Part shown: positions 44,452 through 57,239 of the stretch, one piece after another
How the letters are laid out: the number at the start of each line of letters is the position of its first letter
How positions within the stretch are numbered: the stretch's first letter is position 1
Assembly (NCBI RefSeq): GCF_012273895.1
Contig: NC_052102.1
Coordinates: 930,001 to 994,000 of the forward strand
Source: Zerene cesonia
Lineage: Eukaryota > Arthropoda > Insecta > Lepidoptera > Pieridae
Length of the DNA: 64,000 nt
Direction: 5' to 3'
Translations under genes and position numbers: made by a program
Notes under the pieces: generated by a model
Database searches by the model: none
Told to the model about the DNA's origin: nothing
Seen by the model: only the letters and a program-made list of their open reading frames with translations

Positions 44452-47400
44452 TCATGAAGCAGCGGCTTTGTTGTGTTCCTCTTCGGAGAAGTCGCCGTCA
44501 TCATGCACCGTCATATTGTCTCCGTCCTGTTCGGAGCTATGTATTCTATTTCTGTCTTCGTCGTTATAGCTCTTGGTGTAATAATCTTTATTAAGATCCT
44601 TCTCCATCTCATGTCTGTCGGTTTCGGCTTCGCTGATGCTGTCGTTCCGCTGTCTTTCTTTACCCAAATCGAGTGGTTCCTCTGAATCTCGCATGATGTC
44701 AGGCTTTCCCATGTTTTCAGTGTATTGTCTTTGCATTTGCTTTAGGAAACGTTGGTGAGCAAGAGTGGTTGGCGGTGGCGGCAGAGAGCCCATCTGTGGC
44801 GAGGGTTCATCATAAGTTTTTCTTTCCATGTGCATTGCATTCATTTGAGCAAATTTTGCTGGGTTCATTCCTGGAATAATAAATATAATTTAAAAGGTTT
44901 ATCAACAAAATGAGTCCAGAATATTAATGAGATATCATCACTGATAAATCTTACCAAAAACGTTTTCTCCGATGTATTGCAGGTAAGTGTCTAATATAGC
45001 AGATCCACCTCCGAATCCTGGGGGGTAGTCGTCGTGCTTCATGCCTGTCAGACCGTGCGGAAGATTTTCCACTGTTTTCGCTGTAACTGCTCGAACTGCC
45101 GGCACTTTAGTTATTGTCGTGTTAGTCAGGTTATTAATATCTGCAATGGAAAGTCTAATTTAGTGAAAATTCAACAGACACTAAAGTTGCACCATTGTGA
45201 AAAATTCTAGAGTGACTTACGTGGAGGCGATACAGGGATGCTGTCTTGGTACTTGGATTGACTGAGATCATCATGGTCGTTATCTCCACAAATGGAACTG
45301 CTCTCGGATGCTGCAGACTTCGCGTCCAGTTTGATGTCAGATCGTCTTGGTCCGGTCGGGGAGGCGCGCGCTCGTAGCTGTTCTGGGGATACCTTTACTC
45401 CTGCTTTGGCTAGTAATCTGAAAATAAATGGGAATTTTCCATATAGATGGAATTCTCTATTGAATCTAAAGAACAATAAAGTTGCACCGTCCTAAATTCG
45501 AACAATTTTATATCGAGTTGTTCATGCGAGGCAACTTACTGGCTTGCAAGTTCTGGATCAAAGCGTGTAGGCATCTGCAGAACGGGCAGGTCCTTGGTCG
45601 AGATTCCGCGGTGTTGTCGGGACATGTGTGAATGTAGTGAATTTCTGGATTTCGCTACTGTGCCGCAGAGCACGCATCTATAAGAAAATAGTCACGTATT
45701 AGTTGTCAAGGAGTAATCCTTTAAGTTTTGTGCGATAAATTGAGCAAAAAATACATCTGAAAAGCTATTTGTTTTGTTATTTTAACTTCAGATTGACGGG
45801 AGTTTCTTTAATTTACCTATAACCAGGGCAGACGGTATGCTTGTCTTCGAGATGAGTCCGTAGAGTGTGAGCCGATCGATATATTTTTCCACATTTTGGA
45901 CAGGGCCTGGGATCCGTAGCTCTCACGCGAAGTAGGTCCTGGGTGCGACGACAACCACCTAAATAAAAAAAAAATCATTATTGCTTGTAGATGTTTGCTA
46001 ATGTATCCTACAAAACGTAGCAACCTTACCTTTTAAATTAAGTCGAATAGAAATATTTGATTAAAAATGCACTGTATCTACTTCGTAGTTTTATTCTCGT
46101 GTTTCGTATAAGCAGACAATTTTCGTTGGGTAAAAATTAAATTATTACGTATATACGATATCACTAATACAATCGCAACTAGAATCGTTACTCACATTGA
46201 ACATTTGGTTATTGGGACTAATTTATAATATTGTACGCTTAAAAATATTTATATTCCTTACGATATACAAGATTGCCTCAAAGGCGTCAGGAACAATTTC
46301 ATCTACTCGCTAAATTTTACCGATTTTTATATATCTTCGGATCTATGCACTTGATTCCTATCGCATATATTTAATAGTTAAAAACAACGCGGGTGATTGT
46401 TTTTTATTAAAAAAAATGTATATTGCAGTAGATAAGGTATCAACTTACGATTGATCAAATATTCTAGTATGTTCCACAGTATTATTGCTCTTAAAGCCAC
46501 TATTGTTATTGTAATGAATTAAGTTAGGCATGATTCCATACATTTACCCAAGGGTTCAAAATTTTGTAAAACATTGAATGTATTGTCAGATATACTATAA
46601 GTGTATGAAAATCTAGAAAAATACCTCCAAATCGAAACAGTCACCCGCGTTGCCTGTCACAAAAGTTCCGGTATTACAATGCAATCTCTATTGAAAAATA
46701 TATATACTCTATAAACTGAAACCGTATAATATTAAGCTCTAATATAATATGTCAGAAAATATATGCGAACGGAAAGCACTTATTTATATACAGGTTTCAT
46801 AAATCATTCGAGTTTTTCCTACGTTGACTAGATATGTTTTTAATTGTGCACGTCGCCTACAAGGCTCTAAACGGACTTTAAAAAATAAACCCTATGTTGT
46901 TAAACATATACTTATCTATTGCTTTAAAAGGCATTTGATTTTCATAATTCTATTTCGTATTGTCTTATCTATGGTCAAAAATATAGAAGCTTAGTTATAT
47001 GATAATAGCAACTGCAGTGCAGCAATTGCTCGGATCTATTATAATATTGCAGGCACTTTTGTATGTAAATTCTTGTGGTAGTAAAAAAAGGTCTAGGCCA
47101 GGAAGTACGTTATAAATGAAAATCTGAATATATTGCGTTGAGAGAAACTGTTGCACTGCACTTTGTATAGTCGACATGGAAGATGTTAAAAAAACTTACA
47201 ATTAAAATAGATACGTTTACAACACAAATTCATTTTTACAACCAGAATCCACCACGAATTATATACATAAAAACGAGTTTTCCGAAGACTTAGTTCAGAA
47301 GTATAATACGCGATATATGAACTATCTTAGGAACTTAAATACAAAGAAATGTCTACGTGAAATCGAAGCAACAATGGAAGTTAGAGACATTTGGAAGGAA

Positions 47401-50400
47401 AAAGAATCTCTTAGTTGCTCTTCGTAAACTATCAATGGCACCGATCATCACAAGTCATAATGCGCTTTACAACTAACCCTTAGAATGCACTGAAACAATC
47501 ATTTTTAGAATATTCCAGACTATGTATTTTTCATTTTCCGCTGGATAACCGTAAATACTTTACCAATTGTTTCAGTGCTCATCTAAGTTTTACTTAAGAG
47601 TATCAGTCTATTCTACTACAAAAATAATTTCAGTCAATTTACTCTACAGTTTTATACAATGTTTACATACGAACAATTACTGCAAAATATGAAAATGCAT
47701 TGTGGAGATCAATATTTGGGTTCCTCTGTAACATATAAAGCCCCTACTCTCAGTTCCCTTTCACAGCCGTTTAGCAAGATTAGCTCCAATAGCTACATCG
47801 TATCGTTTTCCGTGTTTCAATCGCGTCTCTTTTCAACTAGCACGTGTTGGCCCATCCGCAACTCCATTTTAGCGTTTTCATCTTTTCCCACTGTCTCCTG
47901 TGTTTTATCCTCATATGATTGCGTACCGAGTTGGGGTGCGCGAAATATCTCGAGCAAGATGCGACGGGGCAGATAGGGCTGTCCCGAGGATAATGCGCCT
48001 CTATATGTCTTCTCGCTATCACCAAGGAATCCAGATTCATGAAGCACAACGGACACTGTAGGCGATCATCACCGTACGATGCACTCTTGGTGTTATCTCC
48101 TTCCAAGTACTTTAGTAACTCGTTTCCTCGCTCGCCCCCTTCGCAATCTCTTATCGCCGGCTTTGCCAACGCGTCCCTCGCCGCGGCATCTGCAATGCCG
48201 ACAGCACCATATTACTGAATGTCGAACGGTTGGCAAATCCGACGATAAACCCTACGTTCCCTAACGACGTTAATAAACGGTCTAAAAATATGAATATATA
48301 TGGAGTACAGTAAAATATCGGTTAAAAGTCCCAATCGTTAACTCGTTCCGTCAGTCCATTGGCACTAGCGAGCGGCGAGCGCGGGGCGCGGGGCGCGGGA
48401 CGGGCGAGGCGCCGGCTCTAAGAGTTCTGTCGCTGGCGGATGCCGTGCGCTTGGAGCTGGTGGTTGATGAGATAGTGCTTCGTTTTGCACTTCTTGCCGC
48501 AGTGCTGGCATGGGAACCACTGGTCGCGGTCGGTCTGCGAGTGCACATTGAGCATATGCTGGCGCAGGTTCGACGTGGAGGAGTAGACCCGGCCGCAGAG
48601 CGGACACTGCGGCCGGTAGCCCATCGCCGCCCCGCCCGCGAGAGCCGCCCCTGTAACACAGAGGCGGCGGTTAAAAATCCGAAAGTACATTTATACGCTA
48701 TTGTGAGTGTATCGATCGAGATCTGCGGACGGGGCGGGATCGCGCCTCCTCTGTTTGACGCCGTGTATGGAGTTCATGTGTATTTGCATATACTGGCGCG
48801 TCTTGAAGCCCTTGCCGCAGACGGGGCAGGGGTGCGAGAGCTCGCGCGCGGCGTGCACGTTCAGAATGTGCTGCTTGAGGTTGCTATTGTTGCTGTAGAG
48901 CTTGCCGCACTCGGGGCAGGCGGGCTTGCTCGGCTCACCGTTAGCGAAGTTGGCGCCGTACGCGAAGCGCTCGTCCTTGGGCTTGCCGTCGCCGCCGCCC
49001 GGCCAGGTCGCTCCTGGGGCAGACGGAGCACGCGTTCAATTCTCTCGTCCTAGCTACTTATGGCTAACAGTTACGGATGCGGCTCTAACTTCCATTGTCG
49101 CTAATCCCTATCTTACGCTTTCAAAATATCTAAGTTATTGAGTCAAGACGGCTGACCTATTTATTGTTTTAATTGTTAGTGCTATTCGACGTGCAGTACA
49201 TGACTCAGTAATGTATAATTAATGACGTTTAATTGACGAATGCTGGTCGCTATCGGAACGTGTAAATGGAAGTATTTCTGGTAAGATCTAATTGCATTTA
49301 TATCGAGGTGTCATTATCATTACTGCGTCATTATTATTTTAGGTATATTAGTGCAATAAGGTTGTCAACTCACCGAAATTATCTGGAATTCCTGATGGGC
49401 CCGGAAGTCCGGGAAATCCTAGAATATAAAAAACTGGAATGACTTTCCTGACTCAATACGAAATAATCAAACACGAATTTCAACTAAATACATCATTTAC
49501 GTACAAAAAATACTAGTACTAAGTGCTCAACTCAATGTGGTGTAACTAATTTTTTTCTTTCTAAAAATTACCGGGTAAATTCAGCAATCCAGGGAAGTTG
49601 TGCGGTAGGGCTCCGTTGGTGTTCGCCATGGTCGCTGGGTCGTCGTAGTCTACTGGCTCCTGTTTGGTCCTGTTGTCACCCTCAGTGTCACTTGCTCCTG
49701 CATCCGATGAAGACTCCTCACCATCCCCTGACTGAGGAACCAACTTTTTTAACTTTGTATATAAACTGTAAAGCTATATAATCTGTCATATCTGATATAA
49801 AATTCTAATATAACATCAAATACAATTTCTACTCTAAATGACGTTAAAATGAATTGAATTAATAATGTAAGAAAGAAAACAATATATTTGTCAGGCATCA
49901 GAATTATTTATTAACGTCACTTCCAAAGAATACTGACCATATTATTAGAAACGTTAGACAAGTGTGGATTCTGCACATTTTCCAGGGCGTGGCTGAAAAG
50001 AGCCAGGTCGTGTCCATTGGTGCCCATCCTTTCGGGACTGCCTTGCGCTGCCAACAGCTGCTCCGTCCTACACCGATAAATTGAACTGCCTATAGTACGA
50101 CCTTTGTATATTTTTTACTTGATGGTCATCGACCCACAGGTTCTATTAGGCATACGTTCGAAGGGTACAGATAGAAATCCGAGATATTATTATTTATTAT
50201 TATTAAATAAAATCATCTATTTATTTTCACAAAAGTTATCCAATACATCTGTTAATTAAGATATGTAAAACTACATCTAAAATTCATAGCTCTTCGTTTG
50301 AATCACCATTCAGAAATAAAGAGAGCTTATAAAACCGGAAAGTGTTGCATTCCAAAACGCGCAATGCTCGCGCAAAAAGAACACAGTAAGCTATCATATG

Positions 50401-53400
50401 GGTATAAACAAACAAAACTCGTGGGTAGTGATGGTACACCACTAGTAGATTAAGCTCGACATGACTACGCTTCAAACAGTAACACAATAAGTCAATACCA
50501 CGCTAAAATCGAACACATTGTGGGAGGGAAATTTTGCCATCGATATGGTATTACTAATTTGAATATAAATTTCTAGACCCCCATATGGTCATTAACAATT
50601 ACAGAACCGTTGTGGCGACGTTACCATTGGTATTAAATTCGTTGGATTTTTTATGGTTTTCCTATTTAAATGTTAATGATTGTATATAGCGGAAATTATG
50701 GCTTCGCTTGTCATCGTGAAACTAATGTTCGTAATATGGGTCTTATTTATAATTATTGCTTAGAGAAAGTAGGGCGCCAGTTGGTATTCGTGAATAAGTT
50801 AGCCACTTTACGGAAGATGTACATTCGATATCGTTCATATATTTTAAATGAATGTCGATTAAATTGGTCACATTTATGAATATTTTTTAGATACATAACG
50901 ATTATTTTCATTGGTCTGTTATTTTAGGATGGTTTATTAATTTAAATTTAGCAAACTAGTTCGCGGTGAAATACTGTTAATTATGTATTTTGATGGTAAC
51001 TAATAATCGTAACGTTTTTAATGTAATGAAATGTTTAATGGTGGTCATTTGCTTACCATTATGATATGGATCTTAAACTAGTTTACTATAGTCTTTTAGC
51101 GATACCATCGATGAATTTGATTTCCAGTGTATATGAGCACTGAATTAATTCGAATCACATCATCGCTATAATATGTAGGAAATTATTTAAATGAATGTAT
51201 TGTATTTCATTTATAAAAAAGTTAATTACATGTAGGAAATTTAAAAAAAGCTTATTTGTTTGTCATTCTTACAAGTCGCAATTTCACGGTGATCACGCAG
51301 GTAGAAAGCCAGTGAAACTATAAAACTATATTCACCTGGTTTTCATCTGCGCCTGGTACAGGTCAGAGGATCGCGCCCGCTTGGGCGGCGGCGTGCTCGC
51401 GGCGCCCTCGTCCGGGCGGCGCGCGCGCCTGCCCTCGCGCTGCGAGTCGCGCCCCTCCCGCGACGCCGCGCTGCCGGTCTCCGTCCAGGATGACGCGGAC
51501 TGCGCGGGGGATAATAGATCTTATTAATAGCGCTGTTAGGGTTCAATTTGCTAGTGGTTAGGGATGAATTCTCATATATCTTGCGATTTTTTATTGGTAT
51601 TTTCATAAATATAATTTAACCGTGGGTTCCTAAATATTATCAAATGAATGTATATCGAAAATGATATTGTCAACTTAATTAGACACAGTTTTCGACCCAT
51701 TTGTATTTGTTTTAACTATATTTGTACATATTTCAAATGAATATGAACATTTAATACCCTAATGCCTAAATTACACATAGTAGTTAAAGTGAAACAATAT
51801 TAATTATGAATTGAGTTGAATATATTAACTCAATAAAAAAATATCCTACAATATTATTACACATATACCCATTATGCTATTTTATTATTATTTCACAACC
51901 CTAAAACACCAATTCAATATCATTGAAACAAAATCGATCACGCCTCAATTACTCACTGGAGAGGCCTTCTGGTCGAGTGTGGTGAGGGGCGCGGGGGGAG
52001 GGACATCAGTGAGCCCTCTCACTTGGAGCAGCTGAGCGGCCCTGAGGAACTCCTTTAGCTGCTCCTGGCCGATGTGGACCTCGCCTTGGTACATGAACCT
52101 GGATGGTGGAAGGGAATTGGGAACAGTGAGAAATGTGGAAGTGAAGCCTTTAGGTTTACAGTTGTGTCGTTTAACTATGATTAAAAAGACGGAAGTGCTA
52201 GTAAAGACGAAAATACAAGTCGTGGTTTAAGTTCCTATGCGTATGTAAATATCTGTTTATATTTTTAATTTTGGCACCATTGCTTCTACATTTTGTAAAT
52301 AAATATACATATCTATTTTATATAATCAATATGACAAATACTGCATACATACATTTTAACTATTATATGAATGTAAATAACTTTTTTGAAATTTATTACA
52401 TAGAAAATTATAATAAAAATTTTGGTTTGAACATGAACTACAAATATTGTCTTTAAGAACGAACCTTAATGCATATTGCATTAAGGTTCGTTCTTCTGTT
52501 TTACTTAGCGTTTAGTGTGAATATTTTTTGTACCACAGATAAACATAAAAATAAGCCTAACACAGATAAAAAAGACCGCGAAAATCACTTACCTCAGTAG
52601 ACTCTCCATGTCTTTGTCGTGCACATCTCGCAATATAACAATGGGGTGTTGACACGGATTTGCCTTCAATAATCTTCGGAAATAGGGGCTGCATGCTGAT
52701 AATACCACCTGTGTTGAATTAAGGGTAGGTTTGTACTTTGTAGGTGTGCGAAGGTAGACGGGTACTTTTGTCATGATGCAATAATCCATGATTTTAATCA
52801 TAGTATTTCTTTAGTATAAAAAGCGATAGTACCTTATAATAATATTAGTATTATAATCATAAATCAATCCACACCTGATTTTTTTTATCGTTCACGTTTT
52901 TAGAAAACAAAGAATATGTATAAGCTACAATATCGGTTGTCTAATAAAAAATTGTATTACAAGCATAAAAAATTACTCACCTTATGAGCTGTGAAAGTGG
53001 CGCCTGCGCAAGCGAGCGTGACGTCCACGAAGTCCTCCTCGTCCCTCAGCCGCCTGAAGGAGGACACGATCGCCGAGTGGAAATCGTTCCACCGCAGGGA
53101 GTACTGCTGTTCGCCACCGGCCGCGGCGCCGCCTGGGTGCCACACTAGTGTTACAGGGCAGACTTGTTTATTGGCAAAAGAAAAATAATAAAAAAAAAAC
53201 AAAATAAAAAGATAAAAAGCTGGCATGTTAGATAAAAAACAATAATTAAAAAGTTTGGTGAATACAGTGTGAAATTATAAAAAAGTAATAAGTATTTAGG
53301 TACCAGAAATAAGCGATTATATATAGATAACAAATAGAATATCGAAGGACAAATAGTTTTTTAAATTCATATTAAGAAATAAATAAGGAAAGGTTACATG

Positions 53401-56400
53401 TGCTATCTAATTTTATATGCTTATTCTGTGAAGTATGACAATAATTTAAACTTGAGCTTATGTAAGTGGGAATTAACGTATTTGGTCGAACTGACTCATA
53501 AATTCGTATGAAAAAGGCTCTACATTAAAGTGTGATTCATTACTAATTATTATTTCGATTTATTTGTCATAAAAAAACGCGAAGCAATTTTTATGTCTCA
53601 AGTAAAGCGCAGAGTCAAACAGTTTTTAAGAGGAAAGTTATTGATTTTTAATTCGACGATAAACCGCATTGACTTTAAAATAAAAGACTGTCGGCCAGCT
53701 GTGCAATTACGTATGTTATTTTATTCATGACCATGCGAAATGTCGAATAAAATTGTGGAACTGACTTTAAAATTGTCAACTTAGCGGGAGGCGGCGGGAA
53801 GCGGCATTATAGACATTGTTATTGCCATATATTACAAATTAAATAAGGATTTCGAAAATATATATCATATTTTGAATTAAGAAAATGCTGGTGTTTTTTT
53901 TAAGTTTTGAAGAAATAGTTGCTGCCATTCGGACACATCGCAAAATTGTGATCACTAATGAAAAAATGTTTAGAAATTCCATATCTAATACTATAAATAT
54001 AAATAAAAGCAAGCCTTGGAAACGTCTTGAGGCAAAATGTTCTTCCTCATCTCATCTCACAACAGGAAAAAAATACCAACGAGATACAGGAATGTAAAGA
54101 TATGTAGGTACAAAGCATAATTGGATAAAGAGATATTTATTTTATTATCTGCGTAATGCTATACAAAAATACATAAGCCATAAATGGTAAATAACGAATA
54201 TTTATGTTAAGTTTTGCACAAAATAATTATTAAAATTTGTGCAAAACAAACTAGCTAGTTTATATTTAATTATGCGAAAATATTCAAAACAATGTGGTTG
54301 ACTACATTCCACTGTCCGACCGTTCACCTCTAATCCTGGAGGATTTCAGAGGGCAGAGGGCGCCACGCCGAGCGACGCGCCTTGCTAGATGCATTATTCA
54401 CAAAAAAGAATGTGTTTTTACAACATTACAGATAAATGGTTAAATTGATATGCATGATACGGATTGTTTCATCATCATCATCAGTTCATAATGTGTCCTA
54501 CTGCAGGGACACAGGCGTCCTATGAGGGTTCAGGGCGTTGTAATTATCTAGTAATCTGAAGTTCAATCTACAATGCACCACGCTGATCAAGTGCGGGTTT
54601 GATGAATAGATTGTTTATAAGCCAATTATCTAAATTGCAATTACGTTTAATGTTACCAAGAATTGTAAAGAATTTTGATTTTATTCAAATTTCATGCGAA
54701 ATTAATTACAATAATTAAGCAAAATTCTTCAGGTATATACCTAGTTTGTTAATGTTTACCGTTATCTAATTGAATAATTGCTTTGCCAGATTTATTCATT
54801 TTATTGCAGTTTATTTTGATTTTTATATGTTGTAAACATTCGAATTCAACATAGGTGTCTATTGCTAAAGCAAAAATTAATTTATATCGTGGTTACTGTT
54901 CCATTTTATTTCACAATCGACCAATATTAAATACCCATTTGAACATATTTATTACAATACGAATGTATGTAATTATGAAGATCCTCACAACTGACAATTT
55001 ACATTCATTTATACTAAAATAAATATGATAATTAATATAAACAATGTTCCGCTAAAATAGCCAAATAATATTTTATAGCTACATGTTTCGGATGGAAGGG
55101 GGTGCCACCCCGATCCTGGGGGTGTCCTGTGGGGGGCGGGAGTGATCATATCAAGCCACTCATACGTACGGCACTGTGATCGCTTGTTGGTAAACAACTG
55201 AGGTATATAATTCGTTTTTACGCACGTTAACGTACAATTTTTAAATGTTTGATTAAAGTTATATTTCTATTTGAAAATTGAGTGTTATTTGTTGGCTTAT
55301 TATTAATAATTTTGCACTTTAGTAGCGTCAGATACTTTTGGTTGTTGTTTTTTGTACAGCGCAATTCCGCGATAAGTTCTTGAAATTCTATGAAAGCTGT
55401 TGCATTGATTGTATATTTATTTGTATTACGTTCGAAATAAATAGAATAAAAACTGAATAATAATTTTTAAAAGATTATATTCAATTGACCTCGAAGCAAA
55501 TTAACACATTATATATACGAAATAACATTATGTTATTACTCATGAAGATTTGTAAATTGCGCAATTCCTTAATCTTGTTTTGTTATAAGCTTTCGTATTG
55601 GCGATTAACGAAACTGCTATCGTGACTCATTGTAGCATCGCAGCGAATATTCTGAACCGTACCTAATTACTTTTGCGGGAATTTTTCTAAAAACGTTCAA
55701 TTTCAATGAAAACATTGTACGGTTGTCTAAAATGTATGAAAATAAACCTCTTTGGTTCGTTAAATCAAAAAAAATGTTTTTAAAATGGGAAAAAATAAAA
55801 ATGTCTGTCACATTTGCATTACCTATCATAGGTTATCTTATGTTTATTGAAATTTGTATGTTATTAAAATTTTATCGATATATCAGTAATAAATGCAGGT
55901 AATAGATAGGTACGTTAGCTTAGCTTGACTGAGATCACGATGTAGCTTTTTTAGAGATGAAAATTTTTGTCTCAATTCGGTACTTTAAATTGGTAATGCG
56001 CGATTTCTAAGCAAAATTTGTAAGATAAAAATAAGTCCTCGGCTTGTATTAGCATTTTCGAGCACATTAAAATTTATTGATGTCGTTCAAAAAAGATTGT
56101 TGTTACTTTTAAGAGTTCTGAACATATTTTAGGATATTTTATGAATATCGTTACATATAAATTCAAATTGCGAAAATATATCTCACACATTTGACATTCA
56201 TAAATTAATTAAATCAATTCATTAAACTCCTTACGCATAAATAAATTTTACATATTTACATATTATCACAATAATTTTATAAAATGCATTTTTTCGGGTT
56301 AGATTAATTCGATATTTTTATTTTACAATAAATACATAGTACGCATTCAAAATCTCGTAGATAGCATTATCTGGCAATATTATGTTGTGACGTACCTGTA

Positions 56401-56808
56401 CCTAAATTATATGAACGCTTTCAAAATAAACACCGAGACATAAGATTAATAGAAAGGGCGTAAACGTTTATTTTCAGTTATACTAGAAGTGTGAAATACA
56501 CACGAATGACGGAATTGTAACTACGTGAAATAATTGGAATCAAAATAATACGGAGATTTGTGGGTTACGTCGCGTGAACATTACAGTTTTTTTTTCGTTT
56601 TTACAGATAATTTATTTAGCTATGACGATATTTGTGGAATTTATTTTCATGATCTTGTAGAATATTGCTTATTTTTAAATGTTTTAAGATAACATAAATT
56701 ACGATAAATGGACTTAAATAGACACAACGATCAACCAATGGTATTATATGAATAATGTCACATTTCAATAAAATAATTGTGCATGTACTCACCGGTTTCG
56801 GTCGCCAT
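44452..56808 (-). CDS. ab: abrupt, BTB zinc-finger transcription factor (canonical isoform)
   Basis: Nuclear repressor-type BTB/C2H2 protein; in flies it controls neuromuscular connections, dendrite shape and hormone-timed development (known). Exons: 56793-56808 (start ATG, MATET), 52981-53132, 52593-52708, 51957-52098, 51336-51499, 49938-50067, 49572-49731, 49374-49418, 45817-45958, 45540-45677, 45221-45417, 44955-45140, 44452-44870. Phases agree; 668 aa. The BTB domain (about residues 13-128) reads EQQYSLRWNDFHSAIVSSFR, DEEDFVDVTLAC, AHKVVLSACSPYFRRLLKAN. Two C2H2 fingers start near residue 328: CPKCGKIYRSAHTLRTHLEDKH, given here in words as C-X2-C-X12-H-X4-H, and CVLCG...HMSRQH. The tail (RGISTKDLPVL, LLAKAGVKVSPEQLRARASP, ILDTYLQYIGENVFG, EEPLDLG) matches abrupt. 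The start is spliced far upstream, in a good context (GGCCATGG). Exon 8 (49374-49418) is the branch point to three alternative finger exons. Confidence 0.93.
45959..47836. other. ab: abrupt intron between exon D and the canonical finger exons
   Basis: About 1.9 kb of AT-rich sequence with no further C2H2 motif in either strand that I can find. It probably contains the 3'UTRs and poly(A) sites of the B, C and D isoforms. Confidence 0.5.
47837..48189 (-). CDS. ab: abrupt alternative terminal exon, zinc-finger pair 'D'
   Basis: Acceptor GTCGGCATTGCAG precedes 48189; phase 1 (G|AT) fits abrupt exon 8. It reads DAAARDALAKPAIRDCEGGE, a linker, then a finger CPLCFMNLDSLVIARRHIEA-H (C-X2-C-X12-H-X3-H) and an unusual one CPVASCSRYFAHPNSVRNHM-RIKH (C-X4-C-X12-H-X4-H), then RRQWEKMKTLKWSCGWANTC and TAG at 47837-47839. 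Predicted isoform about 425 aa. The fingers differ in spacing from pairs B and C, so a different DNA target is likely. Confidence 0.8.
48418..48650 (-). CDS. ab: abrupt alternative terminal exon, zinc-finger pair 'B'
   Basis: Acceptor CTGTGTTACAG precedes 48650, only 40 bases after the stop of exon C. Phase 1 (G|GG) fits abrupt exon 8. It reads GAALAGGAAMGYRPQ, then two fingers CPLCGRVYSSTSNLRQHMLN-VH and CQHCGKKCKTKHYLINHQLQ-AH, then GIRQRQNS and TAG at 48418-48420. Predicted isoform about 385 aa. Its first finger resembles that of exon C (S-N-L-[KR]-Q-H-x-L-N-V-H), which suggests local duplication. Confidence 0.82.
48691..49013 (-). CDS. ab: abrupt alternative terminal exon, zinc-finger pair 'C'
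   Basis: Acceptor CTGCCCCAG precedes 49013. The exon is phase 1 (G|GA), as required after abrupt exon 8, and runs to its own TAA at 48691-48693. It begins GATWPGGGDGKPKDERF and encodes two C2H2 fingers: CPECGKLYSNNSNLKQHILN-VH (C-X2-C-X12-H-X4-H) and CPVCGKGFKTRQYMQIHMNS-IH, then KQRRRDPAPSADLDRYTHNSV. The spliced product would be about 415 aa. Codon use is GC-rich as in neighbouring coding exons. No other gene start is needed to explain it. Confidence 0.82.
52455..52495. repeat. perfect 19-bp hairpin, 3-nt loop
   Basis: AAGAACGAACCTTAATGCA is followed by TAT and its exact reverse complement. Lies in the abrupt intron between BTB exons 3 and 4. A fold-back or recent palindromic duplication. 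Confidence 0.8.
53133..56792. other. ab: first coding intron of abrupt
   Basis: A 3.7-kb intron separating the five-codon start exon from the BTB exons. It holds a dispersed repeat (54472-54605) and otherwise AT-rich sequence without supported genes. Confidence 0.6.
54472..54605 (+). mobile_element. dispersed lepidopteran repeat with ATC microsatellite end
   Basis: Begins 'ATCATCATCATCAGTTCATA', includes 'CTACTGCAGGGACACAGGCG' and 'CACCACGCTGATCAAGTGCG-GGTT', ending 'TGATGA'. This arrangement matches the widespread lepidopteran repeat with a (CAT/ATC)n terminus. Inside the first abrupt intron. Confidence 0.55.
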
Positions 56809-57239
56809 GGCCGGGTGTTCCGAAGGAGACACGGCGGAGTCTGTGCGTGGCCGCGAATTAAATAAATCCACTCCTGCGCATTCCACGCGCGCGCCCAACG
56901 TCGCCACTTTAATGCCTTTTTCTCACTTCTTGCCCGAAAATCAGGTGCGTGAAACACGCTTAAAGCTCCAGTTGCCGAGTATTGTTATCGCCCTGCAAAA
57001 TATCTGTGGTCAAAACGCGATCGGCGAAGGGCAAAAGCGACGGTATTATTTACCAACTAATATTTACGTATGCACTTTACGATTAAATACGAAATTTGTA
57101 ACGTTGCGTCATTTATATAATCGTCTAGTAATTTAGATAATTGTTCGAGTTTAATATTCGAAACGATCAATTAATATATAATTGTGTCGATCATTTACGC
57201 ATGTACCTCTGCTCACGTGAGGTTAATGACAATTAACAC

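Noticed and set aside
48445..49053. 202-codon open frame on the plus strand
   Set aside because: It is antisense to abrupt zinc-finger exons B and C; its openness follows from their GC-rich codons, and the minus strand has the finger motifs and splice sites.
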